Positions 47,814 through 57,594 are shown, counted from the stretch's first letter. The stretch: 64,000 nucleotides of DNA from CBDAUN01 sp965214875 (GCA_965214875.1 OZ243980.1:1798001-1862000); one strand, 5' to 3'. Made by a program: numbers and translations. The notes: generated by a model not told the origin, from the letters alone.

Positions 47814-48425
47814 TCAGTTGCGATAGTGGTTCATATAGGGTAGGGCAGAACTGAGCGCGTCAACCTGCGAAGCATTTTCGAGCAGTAAATCCGTACTGTT
47901 CCAAAGCCCTTGGATCAGTGCCGTTTGATGCTGCTCGGGCATGGATGCCACAACCGACAAATGGACAGACCTAAGCTCGGGTGGGTTCACATTGACCGTC
48001 CACTCAAGTGCGGGGTGGCTCTTGGCTTCGTTCTGTATCTGCCGCATTTCATCTTCGCTAACACGCGCAACGGGTACGCCGATGGTGTTGCAATTTGCCG
48101 CGAAGATTTCTGCGAACGACTCTCCGACAATTGCCTTGATCCCCCAGCGCAGCAAAGCTTGTGGCGCATGCTCTCGGCTGGAGCCGCATCCGAAGTTCTT
48201 ATTAACAAACAGCACCTGCGCCGATTGATTGCGCGGTTCGTTGAAAGGATGATCTCTCTCGCTCCCATCAGGGTTGAACCGTTCATCGTAAAAAGGATAT
48301 TTGCCGAGATTCGCAAATGTAATCTCTTTTAGAAATCTCGCGGGAATGATTCGATCGGTATCAATATCATCGCCTCGGATAACGATTGCTCGTCCTGATA
48401 CCTGTTCAATCTTGTTGCTTGCCAT
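47814..48425 (-). CDS. leuD: 3-isopropylmalate dehydratase, small subunit
   Basis: A 203-residue LeuD, which together with LeuC isomerises 2- to 3-isopropylmalate in leucine synthesis. DDIDTDRIIPARFLKEI (17-33) and NFGCGSSREHAPQAL are the family signatures (aconitase swivel domain). It begins 21 bases after the end of leuC, so the two are one operon. leuA and leuB are not in the window. Full length (about 200). Confidence 0.95.
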   Translation of the reverse strand: MASNKIEQVSGRAIVIRGDDIDTDRIIPARFLKEITFANLGKYPFYDERFNPDGSERDHPFNEPRNQSAQVLFVNKNFGCGSSREHAPQALLRWGIKAIVGESFAEIFAANCNTIGVPVARVSEDEMRQIQNEAKSHPALEWTVNVNPPELRSVHLSVVASMPEQHQTALIQGLWNSTDLLLENASQVDALSSALPYMNHYRN

Positions 48426-48446
48426 GCTGCCTGTTCCCGGTTTACT

Positions 48447-49853
48447 TTAGTTGACGATAGTTCGCATATCGGTGACATGTCCGCTGACCGCCGCCGCCGC
48501 CGCCATTTGCGGCGACATGAGCAGCGTGCGTCCAGAGGGGCTTCCTTGACGACCGATAAAGTTTCGATTGCTGGTGCTGGCGCAGATTTCGTCATTTTTC
48601 AGCTTGTCGGGATTCATCGCCAGGCACATTGAGCATCCAGGCTCGCGCCATTGCATCCCGGCATCGCGGAAGATTTGATCAAGGCCTTCGTTCACGGACT
48701 GCTGGGCGACTTGCTGCGAGCCTGGCACGACAATGGCGCGCACATGCTTAGCGACGCGCTGATCTTTGACAACGTCGGCTGCTGCGCGCAAATCTTCGAT
48801 TCTTGAATTGGTGCAACTGCCGATAAATACCACATCAACCTTGACATCGGTCATCTTCTGACCAGGATTGAGCTTCATGTGCCGGTAGGCTAATTCGACA
48901 TTTTCACGCTCTTCAGCCGGAAAAGAGGACACTTCCGGCAGATTTTCGTCGATGCCGACGCACTGACCCGGGTTGATGCCCCAGGTTACTTGAGGAGAAA
49001 TCTGTGCCGCAGAAAACTCGACCATGTCGTCGTAGTCGGATTTCGGATTTGATTTGACGGACTCCCAATGATGCACGGCATTGTCCCATGCTTTAGCCTC
49101 CGGCGCATATGGACGGCCTCGGAGATAGCTATAGGTAGTTTGATCAGGATTGATGTAGCCGACCCGTGCGCCGCCCTCGATAGACATGTTGCACACAGTC
49201 ATGCGCTGCTCCATGGTCATGGCGTCGATGGTTGATCCGCCGTATTCGTATGCGTGACCGATTCCGCCGCGAGCGCCGAGCATGCGAATAATGTAGAGAA
49301 TCACATCCTTGGCAAAAACGCCGCTTTTCAATTGCCCGTTGATGTTAATGCGCCTAACTTTCAAGCGGTCTACCGCTAGGCACTGCGTCGCAAGCACATC
49401 GCCAACTTGCGAGGTTCCAATGCCGAACGCGATCGTCCCGAAAGCGCCATGTGTCGAGGTATGAGAATCGCCGCATGCAACCGTCATGCCGGGATGCACC
49501 ATGCCGAGTTCCGGCCCCACAACATGAACAATGCCCTGTTGCTGAGTTGAACTGTCTAGAAACCGGATATTGAATTCCTTGGTATTTGCATCAAGTGCTT
49601 GAGCCATCGCTTCGGCTTGCGTATCCGAAAATGGCCGAGCCTGGCTGGTTGTCGGAATGATGTGGTCCAGTGTTGCAATCGTGCGGTCGGGATAAGCCAC
49701 CTTCAATCCGCGCTCGCGCAGCATGTCGCAAGCCTGCGGGCTAGTGACTTCGTGCACGAGGTGCAAGCCGATGAAGAGCTGATATTGGCCGGTGACGAGT
49801 TTGGCGACAGCGTGTTGATCAAATATCTTGTCGTAGAGCGTTTCGGATGCCAT
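48447..49853 (-). CDS. leuC: 3-isopropylmalate dehydratase, large subunit
   Basis: A 468-residue aconitase-family protein with cluster Cys residues in IGSCTNSRIEDL and in EPGCSMCLAMNPD. VACGDSHTSTHGAFG and the start LYDKIFDQHAV are typical of LeuC. It binds a 4Fe-4S cluster and pairs with LeuD, encoded 21 bases downstream. Length matches E. coli LeuC (466). Divergent from the small genes at 50261 onward; the 400-base gap between them holds both promoters. Confidence 0.96.
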   Translation of the reverse strand: MASETLYDKIFDQHAVAKLVTGQYQLFIGLHLVHEVTSPQACDMLRERGLKVAYPDRTIATLDHIIPTTSQARPFSDTQAEAMAQALDANTKEFNIRFLDSSTQQQGIVHVVGPELGMVHPGMTVACGDSHTSTHGAFGTIAFGIGTSQVGDVLATQCLAVDRLKVRRININGQLKSGVFAKDVILYIIRMLGARGGIGHAYEYGGSTIDAMTMEQRMTVCNMSIEGGARVGYINPDQTTYSYLRGRPYAPEAKAWDNAVHHWESVKSNPKSDYDDMVEFSAAQISPQVTWGINPGQCVGIDENLPEVSSFPAEERENVELAYRHMKLNPGQKMTDVKVDVVFIGSCTNSRIEDLRAAADVVKDQRVAKHVRAIVVPGSQQVAQQSVNEGLDQIFRDAGMQWREPGCSMCLAMNPDKLKNDEICASTSNRNFIGRQGSPSGRTLLMSPQMAAAAAVSGHVTDMRTIVN

Positions 49854-50260
49854 GGGTTTGTTATTTCCGAGTGGTTGTAAATCAGAAGAAGCGTGCGCCG
49901 GAGCCGTGCTCAGTTGTAGAAAGTTGAGCGTTTATTCGTATTTTACACGCCTGCTGCCCAGCGCGTTCATTCCAGCATCTTGCAAGTGCCCAGGCACTCT
50001 CTGATCCGTCAATCGGATATCGATTTATTTCGTAGCTTCCAGTTATTTAATTGATACGTTTAATCATGAATAAATACTCATCTAATCAGGATAAAAAATC
50101 ATGACGAATATGCTTGTTTTCCTATAGATTATTACCATATTTTCCAGCGACGCAAGCAAATCGGTTTGTTGAGTATATTTGCATATAAAACTCAGCTGGA
50201 AAATCGAAAGTGAACGTTATTTATAGTTTTCATATTTGTAGTTCAAACGAGGTGAACCAA
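49854..50260. promoter_or_regulatory. Divergent regulatory region with a 9-base inverted repeat
   Basis: Gene-free region between leuC and the small genes. TTTTCCAGC (50140-50148) and GCTGGAAAA (50195-50203) form an inverted repeat. It flanks an A/T-rich stretch with TATAAA (50184-50189), possibly an operator around the promoter of the downstream peptide and DUF1127 genes. No leader peptide rich in Leu is seen before leuC. Confidence 0.35.
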
Positions 50261-50344
50261 ATGTTTTCTAACGCGCTTAACAGAGTCGGAATTGCCTTTG
50301 TCGGGGCAGTCGCTCTACTTGCAATTGCAAATTCCGTCATATAG
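50261..50344 (+). CDS. 27-residue membrane peptide
   Basis: ATG 50261 starts a 27-codon frame, MFSNALNRVGIAFVGAVALLA and then IANSVI. It has a good ribosome site (GAGGTG, six bases before the start), a polar N-terminus and one hydrophobic helix. It lies 43 bases before a DUF1127 gene on the same strand, under the same upstream promoter-like region. No family is recognised. It may be a real small membrane protein or a leader. Confidence 0.5.
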   Translation: MFSNALNRVGIAFVGAVALLAIANSVI

Positions 50345-50387
50345 ACAATCGCTAATAATCCATAGACTTCAAATCGGAGGTTTGAAA

Positions 50388-50660
50388 ATGGTTAGCACCA
50401 TCATCACATTTCATCCTTATTCGAATGTGCGTAGCGACATGTCAATCCGCATGTCGGTTGCTCGATTGTTTGCGGAGATTCAGCGTCGAAGAAAAATCAA
50501 CGCAACCATTCGCCAGTTGTCGGAGCTTTCAGATCATCAACTTCGAGATATCGGCATTGAGCGATTCGAAATCAAAGAGTCGGTCCATCGGTTGCAGAAA
50601 AGCTTTCCCAATGGACATCGTGCACCTCGTGGAAACATTGGAAGCGTGAAATTTGCCTGA
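50388..50660 (+). CDS. DUF1127 domain protein
   Basis: A 90-residue protein whose middle, RRRKINATIRQLSELSDHQLRDIGIER (about 34-60), is the DUF1127 motif (arginine-rich helix pair). Such small proteins in proteobacteria bind RNA or DNA or act in stress and phosphate responses; no role can be assigned here. ATG 50388 is chosen because CGGAGG precedes it by seven bases; the frame is open further upstream. A strong terminator follows. Confidence 0.85.
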   Translation: MVSTIITFHPYSNVRSDMSIRMSVARLFAEIQRRRKINATIRQLSELSDHQLRDIGIERFEIKESVHRLQKSFPNGHRAPRGNIGSVKFA

Positions 50661-50724
50661 AGGCGTCTCATGTTCTTCGTGTTGAGCGGGTGCAACCTGC
50701 CATAGACCCGTCTTCTCCTAAATG

Positions 50725-50758
50725 TGCCGCCGGTTAACCGGCGGCATTTTTTTTGGCA
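50725..50758 (+). terminator. Strong rho-independent terminator after the DUF1127 gene
   Basis: A perfect inverted repeat (TGCCGCCGG, loop TTAA, CCGGCGGCA, 50725-50746) is followed by a run of eight or more T. This closes the small-peptide/DUF1127 transcript. Confidence 0.9.
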
Positions 50759-51421
50759 TTGGATAATTGCTAAGATTGATTTTGAAAATCGCAGCATCTT
50801 CCTTTGCTAGATCCGGAGTCAGTACGGAATAAAGCATACGCCGCCCATTGAATGGCATCTAGCTAATTTGTCGGAATATCTACTAGCTATTCATAAATCC
50901 ATGCTTGATGACTGCTCGGCAATTACTCCGGTTCGCCGCGCTTCCCTATCTATCATCTCAAACACCCAAACCGGAAAGCGGACAGCGTCCCGCTTGGCGG
51001 ATTGATCGGGTATTGCGGCTATGAGGCATATTCAAATAATCAATCACATCTTCGAGTTCCAGTTCAATTTTTTTGTTGAAAATGCCGGCTTTCGTAGAGT
51101 TCCCGATTTGCCAGCTAACATAAGACCATGTTGTCAGAAATCTTTTAGATATGAATGGTCGCGCTCAGCTCGCTGCGGGCGAGCCTTGAGACCAGGTCTG
51201 CTATACTGGGCCGTCGAATGAAGCGGCATTTGATTCTGCCAGGCAGCGTTGCGCATGTTTCGGTCGCAAGAGTGACAGTTGCGCGCAATGTCGCCTTCAG
51301 GTTGCCGAGTGCCGTCTATATCCAGCAGGATTAAGGTTTTTCGACTGCGGTATGCTCACTGCTTCGCGAGATTGTGATAAACTGCAACAATTCGTTCAAA
51401 AATGAATGGGTAGCAATAATT
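50759..51421. other. Gene-poor stretch before the envelope operon
   Basis: No gene is supported. A 37-codon frame near 51218-51331 (MKRHLILPGSVAHVS...) has no ribosome site. The promoter of the eight-gene operon should lie in the right half, but no convincing -35/-10 pair stands out. Confidence 0.4.
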
Positions 51422-52048
51422 ATGTTGCTGTTGCGAATGAAGTCATGCATGGCACATCTAAGCAAAACCGCTTACGCCGGCATCTTGTTTCTTGTTGCAG
51501 CGTATCCTTTCGAACCTGCTCAAAGTGTAAATCTAGATGACTGTCCGTCTATGAATCTAGATCTGAGTCTTGATGAACAGAATTTGACTACGGAGGAGAT
51601 GGTCCTGTTGCTTGAAGAGCGCTTTCACGAATCCACCTTGGAATTCGAAGAGTGTCTGAAAACAAGCATTGCCAATTCGCAATCGGCCCAGGCAGCTTCA
51701 GCCGCCAATGCGCAGAATGCGCCGAGCGCCATCGAATCCCAAGGTGAACAAACGCAACCTGCCTGGCAAGCTGCGCTTCCTTCCTCTGATGGCGGCGAAG
51801 CTTCAGGCCAGAGCAGCTCTTCTGATTCGTCGGCAACACTAGCTGGCGAATTGACCGAGGCGCAGTCAAATCCTATGGCACGCGGCGGTCTTGAAAGCGG
51901 CAAAGTGCCGGAAGATATACCGCCCGCCGCCAACGACGATGCCTTTATGCTTCAGTTGCGAACTGCCGCCATCGAGGAGCAAGATCCGGCAAAGCAAGCC
52001 GAACTATGGAATCTCTACCGGAAATATAAAGGTTTGCCGTTGAAATAG
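51422..52048 (+). CDS. Secreted hypothetical protein, first gene of the envelope operon
   Basis: A protein of about 208 residues. The hydrophobic stretch TAYAGILFLVAAYPFEPAQS looks like a signal peptide, so it should be exported. The mature part has a helical DLSLDEQNLTTEEMVLLLEERFHEST segment and then a low-complexity Ser/Ala/Gln linker. It ends in a short helical end with PAKQAELWNLYRKYKGLPLK. The frame is open from GTG 51374, but ATG 51422, 51437 or 51449 is more likely. No family is recognised. Same strand and about 50 bases from the next gene, so a probable member of the operon. Confidence 0.6.
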   Translation: MLLLRMKSCMAHLSKTAYAGILFLVAAYPFEPAQSVNLDDCPSMNLDLSLDEQNLTTEEMVLLLEERFHESTLEFEECLKTSIANSQSAQAASAANAQNAPSAIESQGEQTQPAWQAALPSSDGGEASGQSSSSDSSATLAGELTEAQSNPMARGGLESGKVPEDIPPAANDDAFMLQLRTAAIEEQDPAKQAELWNLYRKYKGLPLK

Positions 52049-52096
52049 GCGCAGAATTTGAAGTTTGAACCAACATTTTTACCTGTACAGAAATAA

Positions 52097-53341
52097 ATGC
52101 ATATGTTGAAACATTTTAAAAATAGAGTGTTTGCTCCGATTTCGATTGCAGCTATGGCAATTGGCTTGACGGGCTGTCTCCCAGATGGCTCGAGCGTGAG
52201 CGGCTCATCAGGAACCGAACTTGGCTTGCGACTAGGTGTGGCGGATAGCCCGCAAGCCGCGCAAGCGTTGCCGGACATCGTGCGCCTAGATGTGATTGTG
52301 CCGGTATTCGACCCCAATATCCCCGAGGATTCCGATCAGTACGAAAAACTTGACATCTGGCCCGAAGTTCGCCGGACCGAGGCAAGTCGGTTTGCCGGCC
52401 TGATGAAGCAGGAGCTGCAGGCGACCAAGGCGTTTGGCGATGTTCTGGTAACACCGGGCACTTCGGCGACGGGCGAGTTGTATGTGTTGGGCAAAATACT
52501 AAAATCGAATGGCGAAGACGTCAAGTTTGAGATTTCCGTATACGACATCAGTCAGCGCCGCCTGATGCAAAAAACCTACGAGCATCGCGTCAAAGAGTAT
52601 CACTGGAAAAGCGTGAGGACCAAAGAGTCCGACCCATACCGGCCGGCGTTCAAAAAGACTGCCGAAGACATTGTCAAGCTACTGAAAAAGCAATCGCCTG
52701 AACGACTTGAGCGATTGCAGACGATTGCCGATTTGCAGTTTGCCAGCGCATTTGCCCCGGAAGTGTTCGGAGAGCACCTTGAAGTCGAGGACAAGAGATT
52801 GAAACTGATTTCAGCTCCGGCTGCTGAAGATCCGATGCTGAGCCGCACTCGAGCGCTGCGCGTCATGGACCGGGTCTACCTTGACAACATGCAGATTCAC
52901 TACGAGAATTTCATTCGGACCACCAATGACAGCTACGCCGCATGGCAGGAATTCAGCATGGAGTCGGCAAAAGCCGCTCGCGAAGCCAAAAGCAAGGCAG
53001 CGTCGCAAGCCATATTGGGCGGTTTGCTACTACTTGGCGCCGCGTACGCCGCTTCGGAATCTAATGACAACGTGGGGACCGCGCTGGCCGGTACCGCAGC
53101 CGCGGTCGGCGGAGTCGTAATGCTTCAAAAAAGCTTTGCTAGTAGCGCGGAAGGCAAGTTCCACCGGGATAACCTCATCGAGCTCGGTCAATCCCTAGAT
53201 ATTGAAATCGCGCCGCAAGTCATCAAGGTGGAAGAAGAGGCGATCGAGCTGCAAGGCGGCGTTGAACAGCAGTACCGGCAGTGGAGAGCGATGCTGTTGC
53301 GCATGTATGAATTCGAACGCATTCCAAACGTGCAACTATGA
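52097..53341 (+). CDS. Lipoprotein of the envelope operon
   Basis: A 414-residue protein with a type II signal peptide and lipobox LTGC (Cys27). After a Ser/Gly linker comes a domain with LPDIVRLDVIVPVFDPNIPED and TGELYVLGKILKSNGEDVKFEISVYDISQRRLMQKTYEH. This resembles periplasmic domains that sense or bind envelope components, although no named family is certain. A later segment (about 305-345) has two Gly/Ala-rich hydrophobic stretches, possibly glycine-zipper helices. It probably sits in the outer or inner membrane facing the periplasm. Start 52097, or ATG 52103. Confidence 0.7.
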   Translation: MHMLKHFKNRVFAPISIAAMAIGLTGCLPDGSSVSGSSGTELGLRLGVADSPQAAQALPDIVRLDVIVPVFDPNIPEDSDQYEKLDIWPEVRRTEASRFAGLMKQELQATKAFGDVLVTPGTSATGELYVLGKILKSNGEDVKFEISVYDISQRRLMQKTYEHRVKEYHWKSVRTKESDPYRPAFKKTAEDIVKLLKKQSPERLERLQTIADLQFASAFAPEVFGEHLEVEDKRLKLISAPAAEDPMLSRTRALRVMDRVYLDNMQIHYENFIRTTNDSYAAWQEFSMESAKAAREAKSKAASQAILGGLLLLGAAYAASESNDNVGTALAGTAAAVGGVVMLQKSFASSAEGKFHRDNLIELGQSLDIEIAPQVIKVEEEAIELQGGVEQQYRQWRAMLLRMYEFERIPNVQL

Positions 53342-53413
53342 AAGTGTGAGCAATTGCGGCAAACGCTTCATTAAATTTTCTGGTCGAGAGTCAATTGGGC
53401 ATGCGTTCCTGAC

Positions 53414-55507
53414 GTGATCAATCTCCCTGATCGGAAACGGTCAAACATTCGCCGTGCACTAGCTATCGGCATTGTTGCGGTGGCTGCATTTGTTGCCGGG
53501 ATTGCTATTTTGGTGGGTGATCGTTTCGACGTTTCCTTAAATCATCTTGTACAACCGGGTGTTTGGAGCGATTTTTTCGCGCAGGATGCAAGCTCCGTTG
53601 CAGAACCTAAAAACGATGCCGCAGTCGATGAAACGAAACGCAATCGTTTTAGCCAGCTTGCGGCAGATATGCAGCTTGCATTTGATTCTGCGCAACTGCA
53701 AGAGTTGAAGGACACCGGGCGCCCTGGTTTGGAGCGATTGATTCAAACCAGTCTCAGTGCTGCGAATCGTGCATTCGAGGCCGGCGATGTCGACAATGCT
53801 CTGCGAATTCTTGAATCTGCTAAAGGCGAATGGATTAACGCAGCAACTCAGCTAGTCGATCTCGAAATTCAAGACCAGTTCAAGACCGAGGGAGTGGAGA
53901 ACGCCCAACAGCAGACAGCAGCCGACCAACTGACAGCGAACATAGTGCCGACTTTGAGTTCGTTTCAGGCAGCAGATGACGTGCCCGTCGTTGTTGAGCA
54001 ACTGCCCCAAATCGCGGAAACGCCAGCATTGCCCGAAGCGGAAATTCAGCAACCGGTTGCCGAGCCAGTTCGAGCATCCTCACCGGAGCTGCCAGAATCT
54101 CCACCGGGCCTTGCACCTTCAGCATCGCAAGAACAAGCTGCAAAAAATGCATCGCGAGCGACTGTTCAGCAGATCGCTAAGATTGATGCGTCGCAATCCG
54201 CATCAAATTCCGTTTCCCGACGAGTTCAAGCCGCATCATCGACACCAGAACCCGTTTTAAAAGAAGAAGAACGACAAACTTTAATTCGCCAATTCGATTC
54301 TTACATCGCTGAGATTGATCGCGCACTAAACGCGCTTGTCATACAGGCTTACGATGTGCCAGACATGTCCAAGATCGTCAACCGGGCCATGGCTCATCGA
54401 AACAAGTCTGTTGAGGCGCGTGAAGCCGGCGATATTCAATCAGCAAGCCGATTTGCCAAAAGCGCGATGCGAGAAATCGAATCAGCGCAACAATACGAGA
54501 GCGAGCAGTTTGAATTGAGTCTTGACGTAGCGACTAAAGCCTATGCCGCTGGCAGCGCAGAGCAAGCGAGAGAGGCGATTGAACGAGCCGCCAGTTTAAG
54601 GCCCAACGACAGCAAAGTGATCGAACTGCAAGTGCGCATTAATGATTTGCCTGCGCTCCTGCAAGCGCAAAAAGATGCTGAAACCGCTCGGAATGCCGGC
54701 AAATACGAGCAAGAGATCGAAGCGCTCAATCGAATTCTAGCTATTGAGCCCAATAATTCAAGCGTCGCCGCGCGCATTCAGACCGTCCGTCAAGTGCAGA
54801 GCGACGGACAATTCGCAATGCTCGTCGGCCAGGCGCATTTGGCGCTTGATGAAGGCGATCTCGCCGCCGCCAAGCATGCGGTTGCGAATGTGTCCCAGTT
54901 AAGATCGTCTGATCCTGATACGAAAGCACTGAAGACTCGGCTAGGAAGTCTCGAAAAGAACTTGAAACTGCGACAATATCTCGCTGCAGCGCGTCGCAGC
55001 TCGCAGCAAGATGACTGGCCAGGCGCGATCGACAACTACCAATTGGCGCTTGGGATCGAACCAGACAACGCTGAAGCCGGCACTGGTCAAGAATTCGCGA
55101 AGCGGATGGTGGATGCACAAGCGCAGATCGAGCGTTATTTACAACGCCCCGAACGGCTCAGCGCGGCAAATATGGCTCGAGCCGCCAAAAAGGTCGTTAG
55201 CGAATCTCAGCTGCTCGGCACTTTCAGCAGCTCATTGCAAGTCGCGGCCGCTAAGCTTGATGCCGCCATCAGCGAATGGCAGATGCCTGTTGCGGTCAAA
55301 ATCGTATCAGACGGCAGTACTGACATAGGCATCCGAAACGTGGGCAGGATCGGGATCGCGACCGAACGCTTAATCGAGCTCAAGCCTGGCAAATATGTAT
55401 TTGAAGGAAAGCGAAAAGGTTACAAGTCAGTCTTGATCGAAGTTGTTATTGAACTGGGAGCTACATCGGTTCAGGAAGTTTCCGTGATCTGCAGCGAAAA
55501 GATATGA
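53414..55507 (+). CDS. Membrane protein with TPR-like repeats and a C-terminal PEGA-like domain
   Basis: A 697-residue protein starting at GTG 53414. One membrane helix (about 14-34) follows a short basic N-terminus. A helical domain comes next, then a Pro/Gln/Ala linker (about 170-270). TPR-like helical repeats span about 300-600, including AYAAGSAEQAREAIERAASLRP and QQDDWPGAIDNYQLALGIEPDN. A C-terminal domain (about 620-697) has ERLIELKPGKYVFEGKRKGY, a PEGA-like pattern. Topology puts the repeats in the periplasm. It probably acts as a scaffold for the other operon products. Gap to the next gene is 33 bases. Confidence 0.75.
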   Translation: MINLPDRKRSNIRRALAIGIVAVAAFVAGIAILVGDRFDVSLNHLVQPGVWSDFFAQDASSVAEPKNDAAVDETKRNRFSQLAADMQLAFDSAQLQELKDTGRPGLERLIQTSLSAANRAFEAGDVDNALRILESAKGEWINAATQLVDLEIQDQFKTEGVENAQQQTAADQLTANIVPTLSSFQAADDVPVVVEQLPQIAETPALPEAEIQQPVAEPVRASSPELPESPPGLAPSASQEQAAKNASRATVQQIAKIDASQSASNSVSRRVQAASSTPEPVLKEEERQTLIRQFDSYIAEIDRALNALVIQAYDVPDMSKIVNRAMAHRNKSVEAREAGDIQSASRFAKSAMREIESAQQYESEQFELSLDVATKAYAAGSAEQAREAIERAASLRPNDSKVIELQVRINDLPALLQAQKDAETARNAGKYEQEIEALNRILAIEPNNSSVAARIQTVRQVQSDGQFAMLVGQAHLALDEGDLAAAKHAVANVSQLRSSDPDTKALKTRLGSLEKNLKLRQYLAAARRSSQQDDWPGAIDNYQLALGIEPDNAEAGTGQEFAKRMVDAQAQIERYLQRPERLSAANMARAAKKVVSESQLLGTFSSSLQVAAAKLDAAISEWQMPVAVKIVSDGSTDIGIRNVGRIGIATERLIELKPGKYVFEGKRKGYKSVLIEVVIELGATSVQEVSVICSEKI

Positions 55508-55540
55508 CGGAAGCAACCACCCATCAGAAGCCTATATAAA

Positions 55541-57592
55541 TTGATTGAAAATAATAAAAACAAGAACCTGGAACGACTTATTCAGGATGCGAAGAGACGT
55601 CATGGGAAATTGCGCATGATCATCCTCATCGCGGTTACGGCGATTGCGGCAGGCGCACTGCTGATTGCCTTCAGCGCAACAAACCTTAAGCGGCTCGAAG
55701 TAGTAGTATTGCCCGAACAAGCGGCATCAAGCGCCCAAATCGAACTGGTCGAAGGCAAGGGCATTGCGATTAATTCAACCGTTTGGTCGATTGACAGCAA
55801 TGCGAAACTGAAAGTGAGCGCCGATGGTTATGAGACGGAGGAGCTTGCCATCAGCGAAGCAGCATGGGAACGCTCAAGGATAGACATCATCTTGAGAGAA
55901 CGGCTTGCGAGACTGACGGCAGCGAGCATTCCGGCGATGTCCGATACGCTTTGGTATTTGAACAATAATCTCGTTGCACAAGGTGAGTCCTTGCGCCGGA
56001 ATCTCGAATCGGGCGACTATCTCGTCGAAGCTCGGCACCCGTACTTTGCCGTTGCCAAGAAGGAACTCACGGTCGAAGCAGGCATGCAGTATGATCTGGA
56101 GTTTGAACTGCAGCAAGTTCAAGGCATCTTGACCATTGCTTCGATTCCGGATAAGGCAAGCGTCACGATCGACTCGGTGCCCGTGGGCAAAACGCCGATT
56201 GATGTTCAGGTCGTCGGCGGAGAGAGAAAGATACTTGTTGCCTATGAGGGTTTCGATACAGTATCGGATACCGTCAAAATCACCTCTCGATCGAATCAGG
56301 TTCAACGGACTTATGAACTTGTGCCGACCAAGGTGCCGATTTCTTTCAGATTTACTCCCGGTGGGGGCGCGATCGTCCTGAATGGCCAGAGCGCCCCAGA
56401 ATTGGCAAGCTCGAATGCGCTGCTGAACATCAATTCAACCAATCGCATTCGCTATTCGAAGGCCGGTTACGCCACTAAGAATGTCGAATTTGTCGCAAGT
56501 GCTGCGCGACGAGAACCGGTTGTCGTCGAGCTCGAGCCGATCTTGGGGGTTGTCGATATCCGGACCAGTCCCGCCAATGCGAATGTTGAACTCGGAGGCA
56601 AGGTTGTAGGCCAGACCCCATTGCGCCTTAGGCTGCATGCCGTTGAGCAAACCATCAGCATAGCGCTAAAAGGATACGTGGGCGTCATGCGCAAATTGAC
56701 ACCGGATCCGAACAAGTCTCAAGAAATTCTGATAAACCTTGAAACACTCAAGGAGTATCGAATTGCAACCGCTGCGCCCACCTATCGCAACAGCGCAGGT
56801 ATCGAGATGAAACTTTTTGACCAATCCGATACCTTTATAATGGGTTCCCAGCGAGGCGAGGCAGGACGAAGAGCGAACGAATTTATCCGTGAAATCAAAT
56901 TGGTAAAGCCTTTCTATGCAGGGATTTACGAAGTGACCGAAGAGCAGTTCAGCCAGTTTTCCTCACCACAGGCGGCACGTGTGCCGAATCGCATGCCGGT
57001 CAAGGGCATCGAGTGGGCCGCGGCGGCCAAGTTTTGCAATTGGCTCAGCGATAAAGAAGAATTCGAGAGAGTCTACACCTTTGTCAATGGGCAGTTTAGG
57101 GGAAGCAACGCCGATGCTGACGGCTACAGAATGCTGACAGAAGCCGAGTGGGAATGGCTTGCGAGGAAAAAAGGCCGTGCGCAACAGTCGAAATACCCTT
57201 GGGGCAACATCGACAAGCCGAGCGGATTCCAGGGCAATCTTGCAGATGCTTCCGCAAGCGGAATCCTGCCTTTTGTCTTTGCCGACTACAACGACAATTC
57301 TCCAGGTGTGAATGAAGTCGGTTCATATTCCCCAAACGCGGCCGGCATATATGATTTAGCCGGCAATGTAAGCGAATGGACGCATGATTCCTACAGCCTT
57401 AAGCCGCCGCAAGCGGGAGTGGTCGAAATTGACCCATTCGACACGACCAACGGCAAGCACCGTACCTTAAAGGGTTCGAATTGGAAAACTGGCAGACTAG
57501 ACGAGTTGCGCGGCGCATGGCGAGAAGGTGGCCAATCAGCCAAAGATACGGCTGGATTTCGCGTCGCGCGCTACCTGTACGGAGGAACATAG
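55541..57592 (+). CDS. Membrane-anchored PEGA-repeat protein with SUMF1/FGE-like fold
   Basis: A 683-residue protein. A membrane helix (26-46) follows a basic tail. Beta-rich PEGA-type repeats follow, best seen at ASIPDKASVTIDSVPVGKTP and TSPANANVELGGKVVGQTPL. The C-terminal SUMF1/FGE-sulfatase domain (about 415-680) has FYAGIYEVTEEQF, YRMLTEAEWEWLARK, YPWGN, AGIYDLAGNVSEWTHDS and AGFRVAR. The catalytic Cys pair of true formylglycine-generating enzymes is absent at its place near LKGSNWKTGRLDELRGAWREGG, so I infer a binding or structural role. The start is TTG 55541, or a later Met at residue 26. Gap to the next gene is 2 bases. Confidence 0.85.
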   Translation: MIENNKNKNLERLIQDAKRRHGKLRMIILIAVTAIAAGALLIAFSATNLKRLEVVVLPEQAASSAQIELVEGKGIAINSTVWSIDSNAKLKVSADGYETEELAISEAAWERSRIDIILRERLARLTAASIPAMSDTLWYLNNNLVAQGESLRRNLESGDYLVEARHPYFAVAKKELTVEAGMQYDLEFELQQVQGILTIASIPDKASVTIDSVPVGKTPIDVQVVGGERKILVAYEGFDTVSDTVKITSRSNQVQRTYELVPTKVPISFRFTPGGGAIVLNGQSAPELASSNALLNINSTNRIRYSKAGYATKNVEFVASAARREPVVVELEPILGVVDIRTSPANANVELGGKVVGQTPLRLRLHAVEQTISIALKGYVGVMRKLTPDPNKSQEILINLETLKEYRIATAAPTYRNSAGIEMKLFDQSDTFIMGSQRGEAGRRANEFIREIKLVKPFYAGIYEVTEEQFSQFSSPQAARVPNRMPVKGIEWAAAAKFCNWLSDKEEFERVYTFVNGQFRGSNADADGYRMLTEAEWEWLARKKGRAQQSKYPWGNIDKPSGFQGNLADASASGILPFVFADYNDNSPGVNEVGSYSPNAAGIYDLAGNVSEWTHDSYSLKPPQAGVVEIDPFDTTNGKHRTLKGSNWKTGRLDELRGAWREGGQSAKDTAGFRVARYLYGGT

Positions 57593-57594
57593 CG

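Noticed and set aside
55541..57592. Formylglycine-generating enzyme or sulfatase-modifying factor
   Set aside because: The catalytic Cys pair is absent and no sulfatase gene is nearby.
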